In this document: piece by piece, positions 52,078-63,900 of the stretch
How positions within the stretch are numbered: the first letter of the stretch is position 1
Layout of the letters: each line of letters opens with the position of its first letter
Source of the DNA: Leishmania mexicana MHOM/GT/2001/U1103
Taxonomy: Eukaryota; Euglenozoa; Kinetoplastea; Trypanosomatida; Trypanosomatidae
NCBI RefSeq assembly: GCF_000234665.1
Contig: NC_018332.1
Coordinates: 186,001 to 250,000, forward strand
Direction: 5' to 3'
DNA length: 64,000 nucleotides
Program-made: the position numbers and the translations under genes
Notes under the pieces: generated by a model
What the model saw: only the letters and a program-made list of their open reading frames with translations
The model's database searches: none
Told to the model about the DNA's origin: nothing

Positions 52078-53100
52078 TCACTTCTTTCTGGGAACGAGTG
52101 CCGTCCGGTGCACGCCCATCCAAATGTCGACGCGCCGCTTCACGAAGATGAGGTACTTCTGCATATGAACCCAGCCGCTACCGCGGTGGGACCGCCCGAC
52201 GGAGTCGAAGGCGACAACCGCCGACAGCGCGAGCACAAATGCAATGACGCTCCAGAACCACGTGTAGGCGTCCGACAAGCGACCCACGCAAAGGCGGTAG
52301 ACGAGGCGGTACGCGCCATACGCAGGGATGCACACAACACAGAGAAACATAGCGTAGAACACGATCACGAAATCGCACGAGAAGGGGATGAGGGCGACGT
52401 TGTGCTTGCACCGGGAGAAGCGGGTCGCCTCATACCAATCACCGAGGTAGAGACGGTGTGACTTGACGGCGCGCAGCTTGGGGTGCATCTCGATAAGGGT
52501 CGACAGTGCCTGAACTGAGAGCTCGTTGCGCCAGTTACGCGGCGGGTCATCGAGGCTGTACGTCTCCAGCACGTCGGCGTGCTTGCACGCCATCATAACG
52601 CGATGCACGGCGACGGCGTCGTTCCACCCCTCCAAGGTTACCTCGCGCAGGTTATGGCAGCGGCTGAGAGGGCCGAGGAGCTGCTGCGCCATAGGCTCGC
52701 AGTGGCGCGATAAATACACGTACTCGATGCCAGGATTCCAGCGGAAGAGCGGCTCGATGAGACGAGCATCGAGCGCATCAAAAGCCTCCCCACTGCACGA
52801 GTGGGGCACGATGATGCTCTTACACCCGCGCTCCGTGCCGAAGGCCCATACACCGCGCAGCCGACTCCGCAGGGAGGGAAGAAAGTACGCTGTGTTCACA
52901 ATGCACGTGGGTTGGTCGGGGAAGCCGAAGAGGGACGGGTTGACGGCGGCGTAGCCGAGCGTCTTTTGAATGTCTTTGATAGACCAGCGGTGCAGCGGCA
53001 TCGTGCGGAAAAAGCCACGGTACAAGGGGATGTACTCCATGGGTCGTCTTCTCTCCGTGAAAGGGTTGTGGAACAGTGGCCTCCATCGGCGCGGCTCCAT
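52078..53100 (-). CDS. Hypothetical protein with two C-terminal transmembrane helices, 340 aa
   Basis: The ATG at 53098-53100 gives 340 residues; Met21 is an alternative start. The N-terminal ~235 residues are soluble and include an LRR-like stretch (HNLREVTLEGW, 149-159) and another ending LRAVKSHRLYLGDW (209-222), reminiscent of irregular leucine-rich repeats. Two hydrophobic helices at about 242-266 and 278-299 are separated by a short basic loop. The tail (300-340) is basic and ends in RKK, which with two helices could serve ER retention. There is no signal peptide. I know no family. A role at ER or endosomal membranes is only inference. Confidence 0.85.
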   Translation of the reverse strand: MEPRRWRPLFHNPFTERRRPMEYIPLYRGFFRTMPLHRWSIKDIQKTLGYAAVNPSLFGFPDQPTCIVNTAYFLPSLRSRLRGVWAFGTERGCKSIIVPHSCSGEAFDALDARLIEPLFRWNPGIEYVYLSRHCEPMAQQLLGPLSRCHNLREVTLEGWNDAVAVHRVMMACKHADVLETYSLDDPPRNWRNELSVQALSTLIEMHPKLRAVKSHRLYLGDWYEATRFSRCKHNVALIPFSCDFVIVFYAMFLCVVCIPAYGAYRLVYRLCVGRLSDAYTWFWSVIAFVLALSAVVAFDSVGRSHRGSGWVHMQKYLIFVKRRVDIWMGVHRTALVPRKK

Positions 53101-54991
53101 CTTTCTCGCGCGACAAAGGTGCGTCGAAGGATAGAAGGTCAGCGGCTTACGTGCCGGTTACACCGGCCCCTTTCCCTTGGCTGAGATCGCACAAGAAAGG
53201 GGAAGAGCTAACAGAAGAGTTGAAACGGAAACAATGAGCAGGTGGAGAGATGGGCGGTCGCGCTGGTGTACGAGCAGGTGATTGTGCCCGTCCATGCGCC
53301 TGTCAGCAAGTTTGCGGTGTCGGCCGGGAAGAGGAAAAAAAAAACGCCGCCGACGCAGAAGCTCATTCCTCGCACCTCACGGGGGCGTCCTGCTGTGTGT
53401 GCGCGTATGCCCGTAAGTGCGGGGAAAGGAAAGCTGAAAAAGCCGCGCACGTGTCTTCGCATCCAACACGGGTTTGGAGAATCGAGAATCGAGAGAGAGA
53501 AAGAGACAGACAAGTGATTGCGTTGCAACACCCAACGCTGCCCTCCTCTCCTTCCCCCCTTCTCAACACCTATTCGAGGACGTGTTGCACTGTGAAGCGT
53601 TGCTCCACGCGTGCTCGGGTGGGAAGCAACTCGAGAAACGCTGAGGAGAGACGCAAGCAATATGGCAGTGCGTGCGTGGCTGCGTGGTAGACGAGACCGT
53701 GCAGAGTGTCCCCACCATTCTGGGGAGTGAGAGGAGAGAAAGGACAGGAAGAAACGCCTTGATGGGGAGGAGAGAAAGGCAAGAACCTGCAAAGCAGTGG
53801 GCGGCCAGCCCCTGCAAGATGCAAGGGCGCGCGCTTGCTGAGCCCGCCTCCCTGTGCATGTCGGCACGGAGACGGTGATGAGCTCTCTCTGGTTGCCTCG
53901 CTTCGTCTCTTGATTACCGTGCGGCGACCATCTCGCGTGGCTGCCGAGAGGAGATCGAGGGAGAGAGGTGGGGCACGACTCCTTGCGTCATACCTCGAAC
54001 ACATTTCTGTTTGGGGTAGGAGGGAGGGGAGAGGTGTCGTGGGCGAGTGGTGGGTGGCGTAGAGGAAGGGAAGAGGGGAAGGCGCGATGATAAGAGACAG
54101 TGGAGAAAGGCGGTGTGGTTGCTTCTCGTATGGGTGCACAGGTCCGCGTGTGTTTGCCGACTCCACTTCGGCGCCGGCAGAAGTAAACCACACACACACG
54201 CGCGCGTGTGCACGTTCGACTCAAAAGAAAATGAAAAGACAGCTGAAGGGAGAGAGAAACGGAAAATGCGCACTGACGATGCGTCCGTCTCGCTCCATGT
54301 CTGTGTCTCTGTACTCGAGGGAAGCACGAAACCAGCAACCGAGAAAAAAAATGGCGTGTCCTGTTTCGTGGGTTCGCTACACTTGGAAGGGAAAAGAGAA
54401 GGGAGAGCGCGTGTGCCTGAGTACCTGTGCACGTGTATCGAAGGCGTGTCGGAGAGAGAGGGGTGTGGGGGTGTGGGAGACGTCCCCAGACACGCACGAA
54501 GGGTGTTCGGCCTAGGGTGTGAAAAAAGGGGGGAGGGGAAGGATAATGTCAGAGTTTAGGTTTGCGCAGGAGAAACACGCGCGCCAGCAGAGTTTCCCAG
54601 AACGCGGGCAAACGACTCCGCAATGCAGGCGAGACAACACGACGCCTACGATACTCAGCAAGGCAAGACTTTGAAGAACATGAAAAATAAAAGCCGCGTG
54701 GTCGAAGACGCGCGCTCCTGGTGATGGCGAGCAACAGGATATGGCAAAGGGCGCAAGAGGGGAAAGAGAGAAGACGTGTCCGTGTGCCCACAAGCGGGGT
54801 GAGCTGCGAGCCCGTATACGTGCGCGCAGAGAGGGGGAGGGGCATACGCATACATACACACAAACAAACACGCATGCACGTATGAGAAATAGTGAAGTAC
54901 GCTACACGACAACTAGATGCGTCCGCACCCTCTACGTGGTGTTTCCTGTCTCTCGTCATGCGTACACGGGGGGACGTGGCGCACGCGGGAT
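53101..54991. other. Intergenic region, 1.9 kb
   Basis: This is the 3' flank of the macro-like gene and the 5' flank of the two-TM gene. It contains A runs (about 53335-53344), CA/CG repeats near 54190 and purine tracts (about 54525-54545). Frames up to 219 codons are Ser/Arg/Leu-rich repeat readings. No gene seen. Confidence 0.6.
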
Positions 54992-56515
54992 TTAGTCCAG
55001 CACGGGCCACGACGGAAAGTATTTCATGTAGTACCCATCCACCTCGCGAAAGTGCACGAGTCGCACGTTGAGCGGTACGCTGAGCGCGGCCACACGGTGC
55101 ACCGCCGACGCGATCCCCGACGCAATCCACTCCCTGTCGTTGCTGAAGACACCACCGCCCACCTTGGTGAGAAAGATGGGCGGTAGCGAGAAGGGCAGCG
55201 TCGCTGGCGGAGACGTGTCCGCCAAGCTGGCCTGCCGCTCCAAATCACGGAGGGTGTGCTGAACGCCGACCAGGAGCGTGGCCTCGTACGTGCCGCGTAA
55301 GATGATGCGGGAGAGAGTGGCGATGCCGCTCCACTCCAGCGGCGTGCAATGGCCCTTCGGGGGCAAGCTCAAGGCACTGTTATACGTCTGAGTCACCTCA
55401 TGAACCTCCACCTCGGCAGCCACATTGGCATTCAATCTGCGCATAACTTTTCGCTCCGCTTGATCGGTGAGCTGGCGCTGCTCAGGAACGCGAGATACAG
55501 GCGGGTCGTACAGAGGCAGAGTCACGGTGGCGTCTTCCACCAGTCCAATGCGGAGGCGTGACGCCAACTCCTCCTCGACATCCGCCACGGAGATCCCCTC
55601 GGCGGCGGCGATGCGATGCAATCGCGCGGGCAATGAGGCAATTTGCCGTTTCTGAAAGAAATACCCGTTGCGGATCGTGAAGAAGTATTCCCGCAGCAGA
55701 GCAGGCGCGCTGCACGCAGTGGAATTGGTGGCATCCGCAGCAGAGGCAGCGTCGCCACTGCTGCGCTCACGGGTGAGGTGCTCGACAAGGTCGTCCAGCA
55801 TGTTCAGCTGGCGATCCGTTCGCTGTCCACGGTCGGTCACATCAGCATTTTCCGTGAAAGGCGCCGCATCCGTGGCGCCAAAGAAGTCGGGGTGGAGGAG
55901 GTAGTTACGATAGGCAGTGCCACCCATGCACGCCAAGGCACACGCCGGCCCCTGGGTCGGATAACGCGCGTAGTGACGCACCCCGTGCTCCGGTGAAACT
56001 TCAGGCGACGAGAACTCGAGCAGGTTGAACTGACTGGCGACCTGAAAGACGCCATTCACCGTGAGGCTGTGCATCCGCCCAGCGTCGCCCGTGACATGCG
56101 CGCATGCCACAGGCGACATTGGGGTCGACATCCCGCAAGAGCTACTGCTAGCGGCTGCCAGTTTCGCGAGCAGCCCAGGGTGCTTCTCGTCAAACGTCCG
56201 CACGGCTGCCGCCGTTTCCGCGCGAAGATCGGCAACTCTTGGCGTGGAATGCCAACCGCTGCTGACGGGGCGGCCCCCTGCCACGCGCGGGTGGTGAAAC
56301 AAGGCTCGCTCCTTGCGTACACGACTGTGGCCGCTTGGCTTGTTGGCGCGCACCGCCTCAAAAGTGCAGCTCTGAAAGAGGGAACGTCGTGTAGCAACGT
56401 AGTCGCCCTCCGCAAAGCCGAATAGAGCCTCGAAGAAACGCTCGCCGATAGGCATTTCCTTCACGGAAGCTTCGCTGGCGGGCGCTCGAGTACTTTCTGG
56501 ACTAGCGCAACTCAT
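54992..56515 (-). CDS. Conserved protein of unknown function with macro-domain-like motifs, 507 aa
   Basis: The ATG at 56513-56515 gives 507 residues; Met21 is an alternative start. Three blocks look strongly constrained: GVFQVASQFNLLEF (155-168), TQGPACALACMGGTAYRNYL (187-206) and FLTKVGGGVFSNDREWI (448-464). I recall the same blocks in uncharacterised proteins of bacteria and protists, where the last block resembles the glycine-rich ADP-ribose-binding loop of macro domains (GGG-(A/V)F-(G/S)N). If so, it may bind or process ADP-ribose or a related nucleotide, but this is a recollection plus inference. Between the blocks are a Ser/Ala-rich spacer (250-270) and a helical part (275-330). No signal peptide or membrane segment, so probably cytosolic or nuclear. 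Confidence 0.85.
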   Translation of the reverse strand: MSCASPESTRAPASEASVKEMPIGERFFEALFGFAEGDYVATRRSLFQSCTFEAVRANKPSGHSRVRKERALFHHPRVAGGRPVSSGWHSTPRVADLRAETAAAVRTFDEKHPGLLAKLAAASSSSCGMSTPMSPVACAHVTGDAGRMHSLTVNGVFQVASQFNLLEFSSPEVSPEHGVRHYARYPTQGPACALACMGGTAYRNYLLHPDFFGATDAAPFTENADVTDRGQRTDRQLNMLDDLVEHLTRERSSGDAASAADATNSTACSAPALLREYFFTIRNGYFFQKRQIASLPARLHRIAAAEGISVADVEEELASRLRIGLVEDATVTLPLYDPPVSRVPEQRQLTDQAERKVMRRLNANVAAEVEVHEVTQTYNSALSLPPKGHCTPLEWSGIATLSRIILRGTYEATLLVGVQHTLRDLERQASLADTSPPATLPFSLPPIFLTKVGGGVFSNDREWIASGIASAVHRVAALSVPLNVRLVHFREVDGYYMKYFPSWPVLD

Positions 56516-57573
56516 GCCGCTGGTGCCGTTGCGCTTTGCTGATGATCTCCTGTGCAGTGTAGAAGTGACGGATCGGGAGCGTAAGGGGCAGAACGAAACG
56601 CCGCTCCAGCGAGAAGAAGAGGACGCAACGAGAAATGAGTGCCGTCAAGAGACAGCGCAAGGCGCATGGCCTCCAGTCAAGCGTATGGCACACACGGTGT
56701 GTGCGCGCGTAAACGCATCAGCAAGGTTCCTCTGCTTCCCGCTCACTGGGGGAGGGGTGGGGTTGCGGACGAGGCACAAAGATCGGGTGTCCTCGTTGCC
56801 ATACATTCCTTTTCTTTCCGCTTGGTGGACGCGCTCTGTAACTCCAGGGTTCGGCATTGCGAGAAGGCGAGCAAAGCTGAAAACGAGGAGAACAGCGAAA
56901 TACAACCCACCTCAACAGCAGAGGGGAAGCAAAAGGGGAGCACCAGCGCAGGAAGACAGCAAAAAACAAGAGGTGTCAAAGGAGGGGAATGAGGCGCAGA
57001 GATTAATGGGCTGTGCTTGCGATGATGTGCATCCGTGTGTGTATGTATGTGTGTGTGTGTGTGTGTGTTTCAACCCCTGCTGGATGCTGGTCATCATTCG
57101 TCGTGGTGGCGCTACTGCTTTTCCGTCACGCGCGCGGGTGGAGGTGAGCGGGTCTTGCATCCGGCCAGCGAGCCGACAATGGGCAGAGGAATGGTACGGT
57201 TGGAGCTATGCAGCAAAGCGCGTCCAGTTGCACCCACAAAAAAATCCTTGAACAGCGCTGAACGACGCACCCTCCCCCTCTGCTGTCTTCCTCGCCTACG
57301 ACCCGCGTCACCCTCCCTCCTCCCATGAAGCATCCACGCCTTTTTCTTTGAGTAGTGTTCGTATCGTTTCATCGCTGTTGATTAACGGTTCGGCGTCACG
57401 TTACCCCCTGCGAACACCCCTGCCCCCTGCCCCTCGTCCCCCTCCTTTTCGTAGTCGCAGCGCAGGAGTGCGCAAGAAAACAAGAAAGGGGGCACGCCCT
57501 AGCCAGAGGAAGCGTTGGCACGTACGCGAGCATACATACAAATAGACGCGGCGCCTCATTTGGCCATCTGGGC
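56516..57573. other. Intergenic region, 1.1 kb
   Basis: This is the 3' flank of the ankyrin gene and the 5' flank of the macro-like gene. It has (GT)10 at 57049-57068 and a purine-rich stretch at 56880-56990. No supportable gene. Confidence 0.6.
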
Positions 57574-58281
57574 CTACTCGATACCGTCCACAGAGGCAGA
57601 GCCCAGCATCTGTGTACTGGTTGTCGCATCCACCGGCACCGCCGGCGCTGGCGCTGGCGCCTTGCTCGCCGATGGCACAATCCGCTTTGCAGGCGCTATG
57701 GGTGCCAGTGGCATCTTGCGTTCTGCCGCGACCTTCGCCTCCTCGGTTGGCTTCTCGTCCCGCTCGTTCTCTTCATCCTCGTCGCCTTCCTTGGCTGAGA
57801 GGTTGACCATCACGGAAGCCTGGCTGGGCGGAACATAGGTGTCGAGTGTCTCATCACGGCTCATGAGCAGCGTCTCCATCTCGTTGTACTGCTTCTCGTA
57901 GATGAGCTGCAGCGCGGTCTTGCCCATGATGTTCTGTTCAGCCGCACTCCACCCGTGTGCCAGCAGCGCCTCCGCCGCAGCGACGCGGTTGTTCAGCGCA
58001 GCAAAGTGCAGGGCCGTGTTGCCCTCGTCATTCGGGACATTCGGTTGGGGGTTGAATTGGAAGAGCATCTCCAAGATGGGCATGTGGCCATTCGCAGCTG
58101 CCATGTGCACCGCCGTGCGGCCCTGCTCATCCCGCGCATCGACGTCGCTCGGGTTCTTCTCCAGGTACGCCTTGAGCAGATCCAGATCACCGGCTTCGTT
58201 GTACCGCGCACTGTCGAGGAACGCATCCACGTCCGTGAGCGGCTCGCGAAACTCTGAGTCCGGCTCGTAGTAGGGCTCCAT
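57574..58281 (-). CDS. Ankyrin-repeat protein, Yar1-like, 235 aa
   Basis: The frame opens with a GTG four codons upstream; the first ATG (58279-58281) gives 235 residues. Ankyrin repeats occupy about 19-145: a capping repeat (SARYNEAGDLDLLKAYL), then GRTAVHMAAANGHMPILEML (54-73), GNTALHFAALNNRVAAAEAL (87-106) and GKTALQLIYEKQYNEMETLL (120-139). The opening SARYN-x(2)-GDLD cap and the AVHMAAANGH form are like yeast Yar1, which chaperones ribosomal protein Rps3. The C-terminal 90 residues are acidic (GDEDEENERDE) then Ala/Pro-rich and disordered. Ankyrin repeats bind many partners, so Yar1 equivalence is tentative. Confidence 0.9.
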   Translation of the reverse strand: MEPYYEPDSEFREPLTDVDAFLDSARYNEAGDLDLLKAYLEKNPSDVDARDEQGRTAVHMAAANGHMPILEMLFQFNPQPNVPNDEGNTALHFAALNNRVAAAEALLAHGWSAAEQNIMGKTALQLIYEKQYNEMETLLMSRDETLDTYVPPSQASVMVNLSAKEGDEDEENERDEKPTEEAKVAAERKMPLAPIAPAKRIVPSASKAPAPAPAVPVDATTSTQMLGSASVDGIE

Positions 58282-60727
58282 CGTTGCGGGCACCTCTCTC
58301 GCGAGGTCCGTTCTCGGTTGCGCCTGTACCAGTCAGGCAGTGTTTCCTCTGATGTCGTGTGGCATGGTGCAAGAGACGGAATAGGCGAACACGGACAGGA
58401 TTAGATGGCATGCGCACAGTACACCTTACATGCGTACGTCACAGGAAACATGCGAGTGCATCGCGCCGCGCACACGCTTGGGCCCTCGTGTGTGGTGTCA
58501 ACAACGGAGGCCGATGGCCGCTCTGCACGCCGCAGGGCACAAAGACGCGGCCTCCACGGCGGTAACGGAAAGAGGGTGGCGCTCGCAGAAAGGGGGCGAC
58601 GCTGGCGGAGTGCCATCCGCACCATCTGGGCGTATAAGCAACCTGGTACTTTCTTTCCGCATGAGGCCTTCCGGCCACCCGACAAGAATCGTCACCGCTA
58701 CCACGCTTACCACATGTACTCCCCACGCCCGGAGAGCTACGCCGGAATCACTCGACCTCTTCCTTCCTCTCCTCGGGTCCACTGTCGCGGCCCCAGAGAC
58801 ACCGTTAGGGAGGGTGGTGGTGACTTGATGATATTCCTTTTCTGCTAGATTTTGTTAATGAGGAGAAGGTAGAAGCACACAGACACACACACCCACACGG
58901 AGAGACACAGACACACAGACATACGAGGCTAATAAAGAAGAGGGGGAGGGGGGAAGTGGTCGTACATTGGGGGTTTGTCGACATCGACAACAGACAAGGA
59001 AAGGCAAAACAGGAAAGGCACACTCCGGCACGCCAACATAGACACACACACACACCATCACGCACACTCACAGGCACGGAAAAAAAGATAGCGCTCCTTG
59101 TAATCGACATCATCGCCATGATCGGGCATACGCCTCCACACGATCACGCACAGACACGGGCACAAAACGAAAACGAAAAATGTAGAACAGAGAACAAAGA
59201 AAAGGAACATGAGTCACACCCCACCCTCACATACGCAGGCGCGACCGTCACCGCACCATTCACCGTATCATCTCCCCCCTGCTTACCCCTCGCCTACCTC
59301 CACACCTCATCCATCAGTGCAGAGTATCACAGACACACTCGACAAGAGGCAGAGAAGAGTATAAAGCAGGCGCAATCGAAGACGACACCAACGCGCCTCA
59401 GTCACCCTCACTTGAGTTACGTTATTCGTTGCTCTTGCACGCGCGTGCATGTTTCTGCTTCCTTGTACGCTATAACATTCCGCTCATCCCCACATATGCA
59501 CACGCACACACAATGCCTCCTCCCGCTTTTCTCTGCGCTTTCCGATCCTTGTGTGCCTCCTCGTTCATTTTTGGTTCGTCTTCAGGGCAGAAGACAGAGA
59601 AAAGCACCAGAGATGGGCGCCTCGACAACGCCCACGCGTGGGAGGAGAGAGAAGTAGGAAGACGGTCAGAGCAAGAGTGGGAGGAAGAGCTGGACGAGGA
59701 TCTATCGGTGGGCGCGAGAAAAAAAAGGGAGATTCGTTGCACCTGATTCGATTCTCTGCCTGCATGGGTGTAAGTGGGTGTGTGAGTGCTGCGATGGTTT
59801 TGCGTTGCCCACACCATCGAAGGCGCACACGCCTCCACACACGCACATCCGCACAGACCCACACGCGCAGGTACGCTGAGAGCAGACAAGGGTCTCGCCT
59901 CAGACCCACCGTGGCGACGACGATTCCACAATGGCGTACGTGATGGAAAGGAGAGCCACGGGGAGGGAGAGAAGGAAAAGAGAAGAGATCCATTCGGGAT
60001 GCAGAGAGTGCCACGAAGATGAGCAGTAAACGCGAGTGGGGGCCCGCAATAGTAAAAAAAAGAAGAGGGGAATATGGTTGCCGCACCTTGGGGTGACACA
60101 TACATCCGCGTTGATATCATCCGATATGTTAGGCGCTACCTGGCATACACATACACAGAGAGAAACACTAACCCGCCCTCATATACTCTCTCGCGTCGTC
60201 TCTCGCGCCACCAAACATATCTAATGCAACATCGACAAGAGCAAGAACGCAACGAACAAACGACATTCATGCGCGAACGCACAGAGCAAAAGAAGAGAGG
60301 CGCCTCGTAGACCAAAGGTAAAAATAGATCGACAGAGGCCGAGGAGACGAACAGCAAGCGAACGACGACGGCAACACGAGCAGCAGCAACGAGAAGGAAA
60401 GTATGAAGCGCGCGCGGAGAAAGAGAAGGGGGCGGGGAGTACGAAATACAGAAACGCACCACAATGCGCACCCGTCAAGCCTAAACTCGCACACACACAC
60501 ACACATACACACACACACAAAAAGGAAAAAGCGAAGCGGCGCAACCAGTCTATGAAAACAAACAGGAGACATATGGACCCCCCCACGCACCGTTGCGCCT
60601 CCTTTCCCCCCTTTTCCGTCTTTGTTTGCTTGCCTATCGAGCCTTTCAGAGCTGCACGCTGGCGCAATCCAAAAAATGGCCCCCGCCCCGCCCCGCCTCC
60701 TCCTCTCCCATCGTTTCGCGTACTTCC
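58282..60727. other. Intergenic region, 2.4 kb
   Basis: This is the 3' flank of PP1 and the 5' flank of the ankyrin gene. The part from about 58400 to 58810 is repeat-poor and carries overlapping frames on both strands (for example a plus-strand frame of 147 codons from 58405), none recognisable. The rest is CA-rich (58870-58920, 59040-59060, 60490-60520) and purine-rich. No gene is called. Confidence 0.55.
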
Positions 60728-61633
60728 TTACGAGTAGAACTTCGGCTTCTTCACAGACGGCTTAAGGATCTGGAAGGAGCACATGAGCTCGTTGTCGACG
60801 GTCATCACGGCGCCGCTGTTATCGAACTCATTACAGTAGTTAGGGGCAGAGAAGATGGTGATGAGCTTGCGCTTCGCGAAGAACTGGTACCCATCCTCTA
60901 CGACTTGGTGCGCGCGGCAAATGAGCTCAAACTGGTGCTTATTCAAGAACTTCTCTACAATATCCTGACCGAAGGTGAAGGACACGCCACGGTCGTTCTC
61001 GCCCCACCCCGACAGACCTTCCTCCGGGTCTGACCACAGCAAGTCGCAGATCAGACCAGTGTCCGCCACATCGCACGGCCGCGTGATCTTCTTGATCTGG
61101 TCCATCGTCTGCAGCTCCGGCGAAAGACCACCATGGCAACAGAAGATCTTGTCATCGATAATGCACGCTACAGGAAGGCAGTTGAACGTGTCTGTGAACG
61201 CCTTCCAGAGGCGAATGTTGTAGCGACGCTTGCACTCGTCGAAGAAGCCGTAGATGCGATTGATGCTGGCGCACTCGTGGTTGCCTCGAAGGATGAAAAA
61301 GTTCTCGGGAAACTTCACCTTGAAGGCGAAGACCAGGCATATCGTCTCGAGACCCTGCTTTCCGCGGTCCACGTAGTCGCCGAGGAAGAGGTAGTTCGCT
61401 GTCGGTGGGAAGCCGCCGTTCTCGAAGAGACGGATAAGGTCGTAGTACTGGCCATGAATGTCGCCGCAGATCTTGATGGGCGCCTCCAGCTCTAGCAGAG
61501 GCGGCTGCGAGAGAAGAATCTCGCGCGTGCGTATCGCCAGCTGCTTCACGTCATTCTCGGCTAACTGCACCTGCTTGCCGGGCTTCGCACCACGCACCTC
61601 GAGCAACTGCTCGATAATGGAGTCGACGCTCAT
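60728..61633 (-). CDS. PP1: Serine/threonine protein phosphatase PP1 catalytic subunit
   Basis: This is a two-metal phosphoserine/threonine phosphatase of the PPP family, directed to substrates by regulatory subunits. The ATG at 61631-61633 gives 301 residues, near the compact PP1 core length. All catalytic signatures are present: GDIHG (57-61), GDYVDRG (85-91), RGNHE (116-120), HGG (167-169), RAHQ (240-243) and SAPNYC (262-267). [20 protein letters not shown] (104-123) and the C-terminal CSFQILKP are PP1-type rather than PP2A-type, and there is no PP2A-like DYFL tail. The C-terminal tail after residue 291 is short and basic (KKPKFYS). The beta12-beta13 loop reads NYCNEF where animals have NYCGEF. 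Leishmania carries several PP1 paralogues, and which one this is cannot be decided here. Confidence 0.97.
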   Translation of the reverse strand: MSVDSIIEQLLEVRGAKPGKQVQLAENDVKQLAIRTREILLSQPPLLELEAPIKICGDIHGQYYDLIRLFENGGFPPTANYLFLGDYVDRGKQGLETICLVFAFKVKFPENFFILRGNHECASINRIYGFFDECKRRYNIRLWKAFTDTFNCLPVACIIDDKIFCCHGGLSPELQTMDQIKKITRPCDVADTGLICDLLWSDPEEGLSGWGENDRGVSFTFGQDIVEKFLNKHQFELICRAHQVVEDGYQFFAKRKLITIFSAPNYCNEFDNSGAVMTVDNELMCSFQILKPSVKKPKFYS

Positions 61634-63900
61634 ATCTGCTGCGCTCTGCTGCTCTTTTTCCTTTCGCTGTAGCGAGACCTCGACTTCCTGAACGGGTTTG
61701 GCGGGCTTCGCTCTGCGTCGCTCTCCTCTACAGAGTGAAACTATGCTGCTGCTCGGGAAATCGACGCTTCTGCGGAGGGAAGGAAAGGAAAAGACAGCGG
61801 TGTCGGAGTCGCCGAGCTAGTCTTTACGAACCAATAAAAAAAGAACTAAATAAAAAGCCAACACACACACACACTGCTGACGCTGTCGGGTGGGTCAATG
61901 ATGATGATGAACGGGAGGAACACAAAATGAGAGGTGGTATGTCGTGATGGTAAGGCGGTCACGCAGGCTAGAGAGGAACAGCTTTACAATCAACACGGAA
62001 AGATCAAAAGTGGAGGAAAACGAAAACGGTGAATCACACGCACTTGTTCATGTGTTTTTCCTTTTTCTTTTCGTTTTCTCAGACAGCGACACTTCGCCGC
62101 TCACGTAAGTGCGTGCCTTCGGTCCGTGGGCTTGTGTGCGCCTTCTGGTGTAGGGCTGCGCACCTGCCTCAGCACGAAAACTGCTTTGGTATTCGCTGGG
62201 CAATAAGGTACACAGAGCAGCAGCACAGGCGCCCTCAAGAACAACGGTGAGAACCCACACAAATAAGAAGAATGAGGAGCCCCTCCACGACACGGACACC
62301 AACCACACGTGCACGTCAGCTCAACGTAGAATGGCGCGCCACCTCTCCGCGTGATTCGCTCCCTTGTTGCTGTTGTGGTTGCGCTCGGTGTGCTTGCTCT
62401 CTTCGAAGTCTATATTCGCCGCTGCGGAAAGGCACGGAAGAGAGAACAGCCACGCAACCAAAGAAGGAACAGAAAGGTGCTCCCACGTCAGCAACGCGAC
62501 AAAACACGTACCGTAGACACACACGCACGCACACACACACACGCAAGAGGGAAGTCGTAGGGACACGGCAAGACGGCAACGGGAAAGAAAAACAAGGACA
62601 GCGGCAATCACGAACGCATGCGCTTACTACACACGAATACGTAAAGGCACTTCCGGTGGAAGAGGTGTATCAATCGAGAAGGGAGGTTGCGTGTGTATCG
62701 GCGTATATGGTGTCCAGGGCTGCTCTGTAGGGCCCAATGTGTGACCCGTGAAAGCGAACAAGGAAGAAGAGTCGAGAACGAGAAAGACTGCGTAGCACGG
62801 CGCAGGCGACGGGCGGGTTGATATATGCGTGCTTGGGTTTTTTTTGATTTCTAAAAGTGGGTTATATCAGCGGAAGTTCCTTGTGGAAGGGGCGAGGGAG
62901 GGGGGCGGTGGTGAGTTCAGTAAGAGAGCGAGAGTGGGCGAAGAAACAAAGAAGAAAAAAAAGATACCGCAGCAGTGATCACAAATAGACCGGCTCTACG
63001 CCGGACATGCCACAAGGAGAGTTGCACGTATGTGCGCGCGTGTGTGTGACCCGATGCGTTGTATCAAAGGGAGGAACGACCAGGAAGACGTGGAAGGCAG
63101 GGGCGTGGGATCAGTTTTGTTCATGCTGGAGACAGGGAGGTGACGGCGGCGGAGAGGACACACGTCGCACAGGGCGAGCGGCGCACAGGCATGCACATAC
63201 GGAGAGAGGACCACCAGCAGCCAGCATCACGCTGACCCTACTCTCCACGTGGTGGACAGGAACGAGCCGCTCCTTTTTCTCCCCACGGTGGCCTCGGCAA
63301 GCAGTACTTTCGTCTGCCTAGAGCACATGGACATGGAAAGCGCCAGCGCGAGTGCGGGACGCTACGAAGTCTCCCTTTTTTTGTTCCTCACCGCTTTAAC
63401 TCGCACACACACACACACACAGGCAGAGCGAGAGAGAGAGACGACGAAGTTGTCGCTGCGACAGTCGATTGCGCAAGAAGGCTGTGTAAGCACAACAATC
63501 CCTCGTGAGACGGTGAGGGACACACACGCCTACGTGTACGTCTTTGGGCACGCGTGTGTGTGGGGGGGAGGTATCTGTGTGTGCACGCGTCTGTCTGGCA
63601 CTCAAGGAAAGGTCGAAGCGAAAACAAAGATGACGACAGCAACGAAAAACGTTCAAAAAGAAAAAGTCGGAGAAGGTATGTGAGCGGAGAAGAGGACAGA
63701 CAGCACACACAACAGGAGAGCTGACTCCAGAACTGAGGGAAGGATAGGAAAAGAACGGTGGGCCACGTACACCTGTGCACCGTCTCTCAGAACCTTGTCG
63801 CTTGTTCTCCCTCTTTGGATGCGCATCCTCTCGACTCTCCAGTGCCACGACTTTCTTCTCGTAAAACCCGCACCACTCCCCCACTTCGCTTCCGCTCGGC
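61634..63900. other. Intergenic region, 2.3 kb
   Basis: This is the 5' flank of PP1 and the 3' flank of the right-edge gene. It holds a 21-base purine run (61774-61794), CA repeats at about 62519-62542 and 63404-63421, and A-rich sequence (62940-62965). No supportable gene. Confidence 0.6.
61770..61794 (-). promoter_or_regulatory. Candidate trans-splice acceptor and polypyrimidine tract for PP1
   Basis: On the minus strand, 21 uninterrupted pyrimidines (61794-61774) are followed within a few bases by AG at 61771-61770, giving a 5' UTR of about 136 bases before the PP1 ATG. This fits spliced-leader addition. Confidence 0.6.

Noticed and set aside
58405..58848. Overlapping plus and minus frames upstream of the ankyrin gene
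   Set aside because: Repeat-poor and somewhat coding-like, but both strands are equally open and neither shows a motif; left as spacer.
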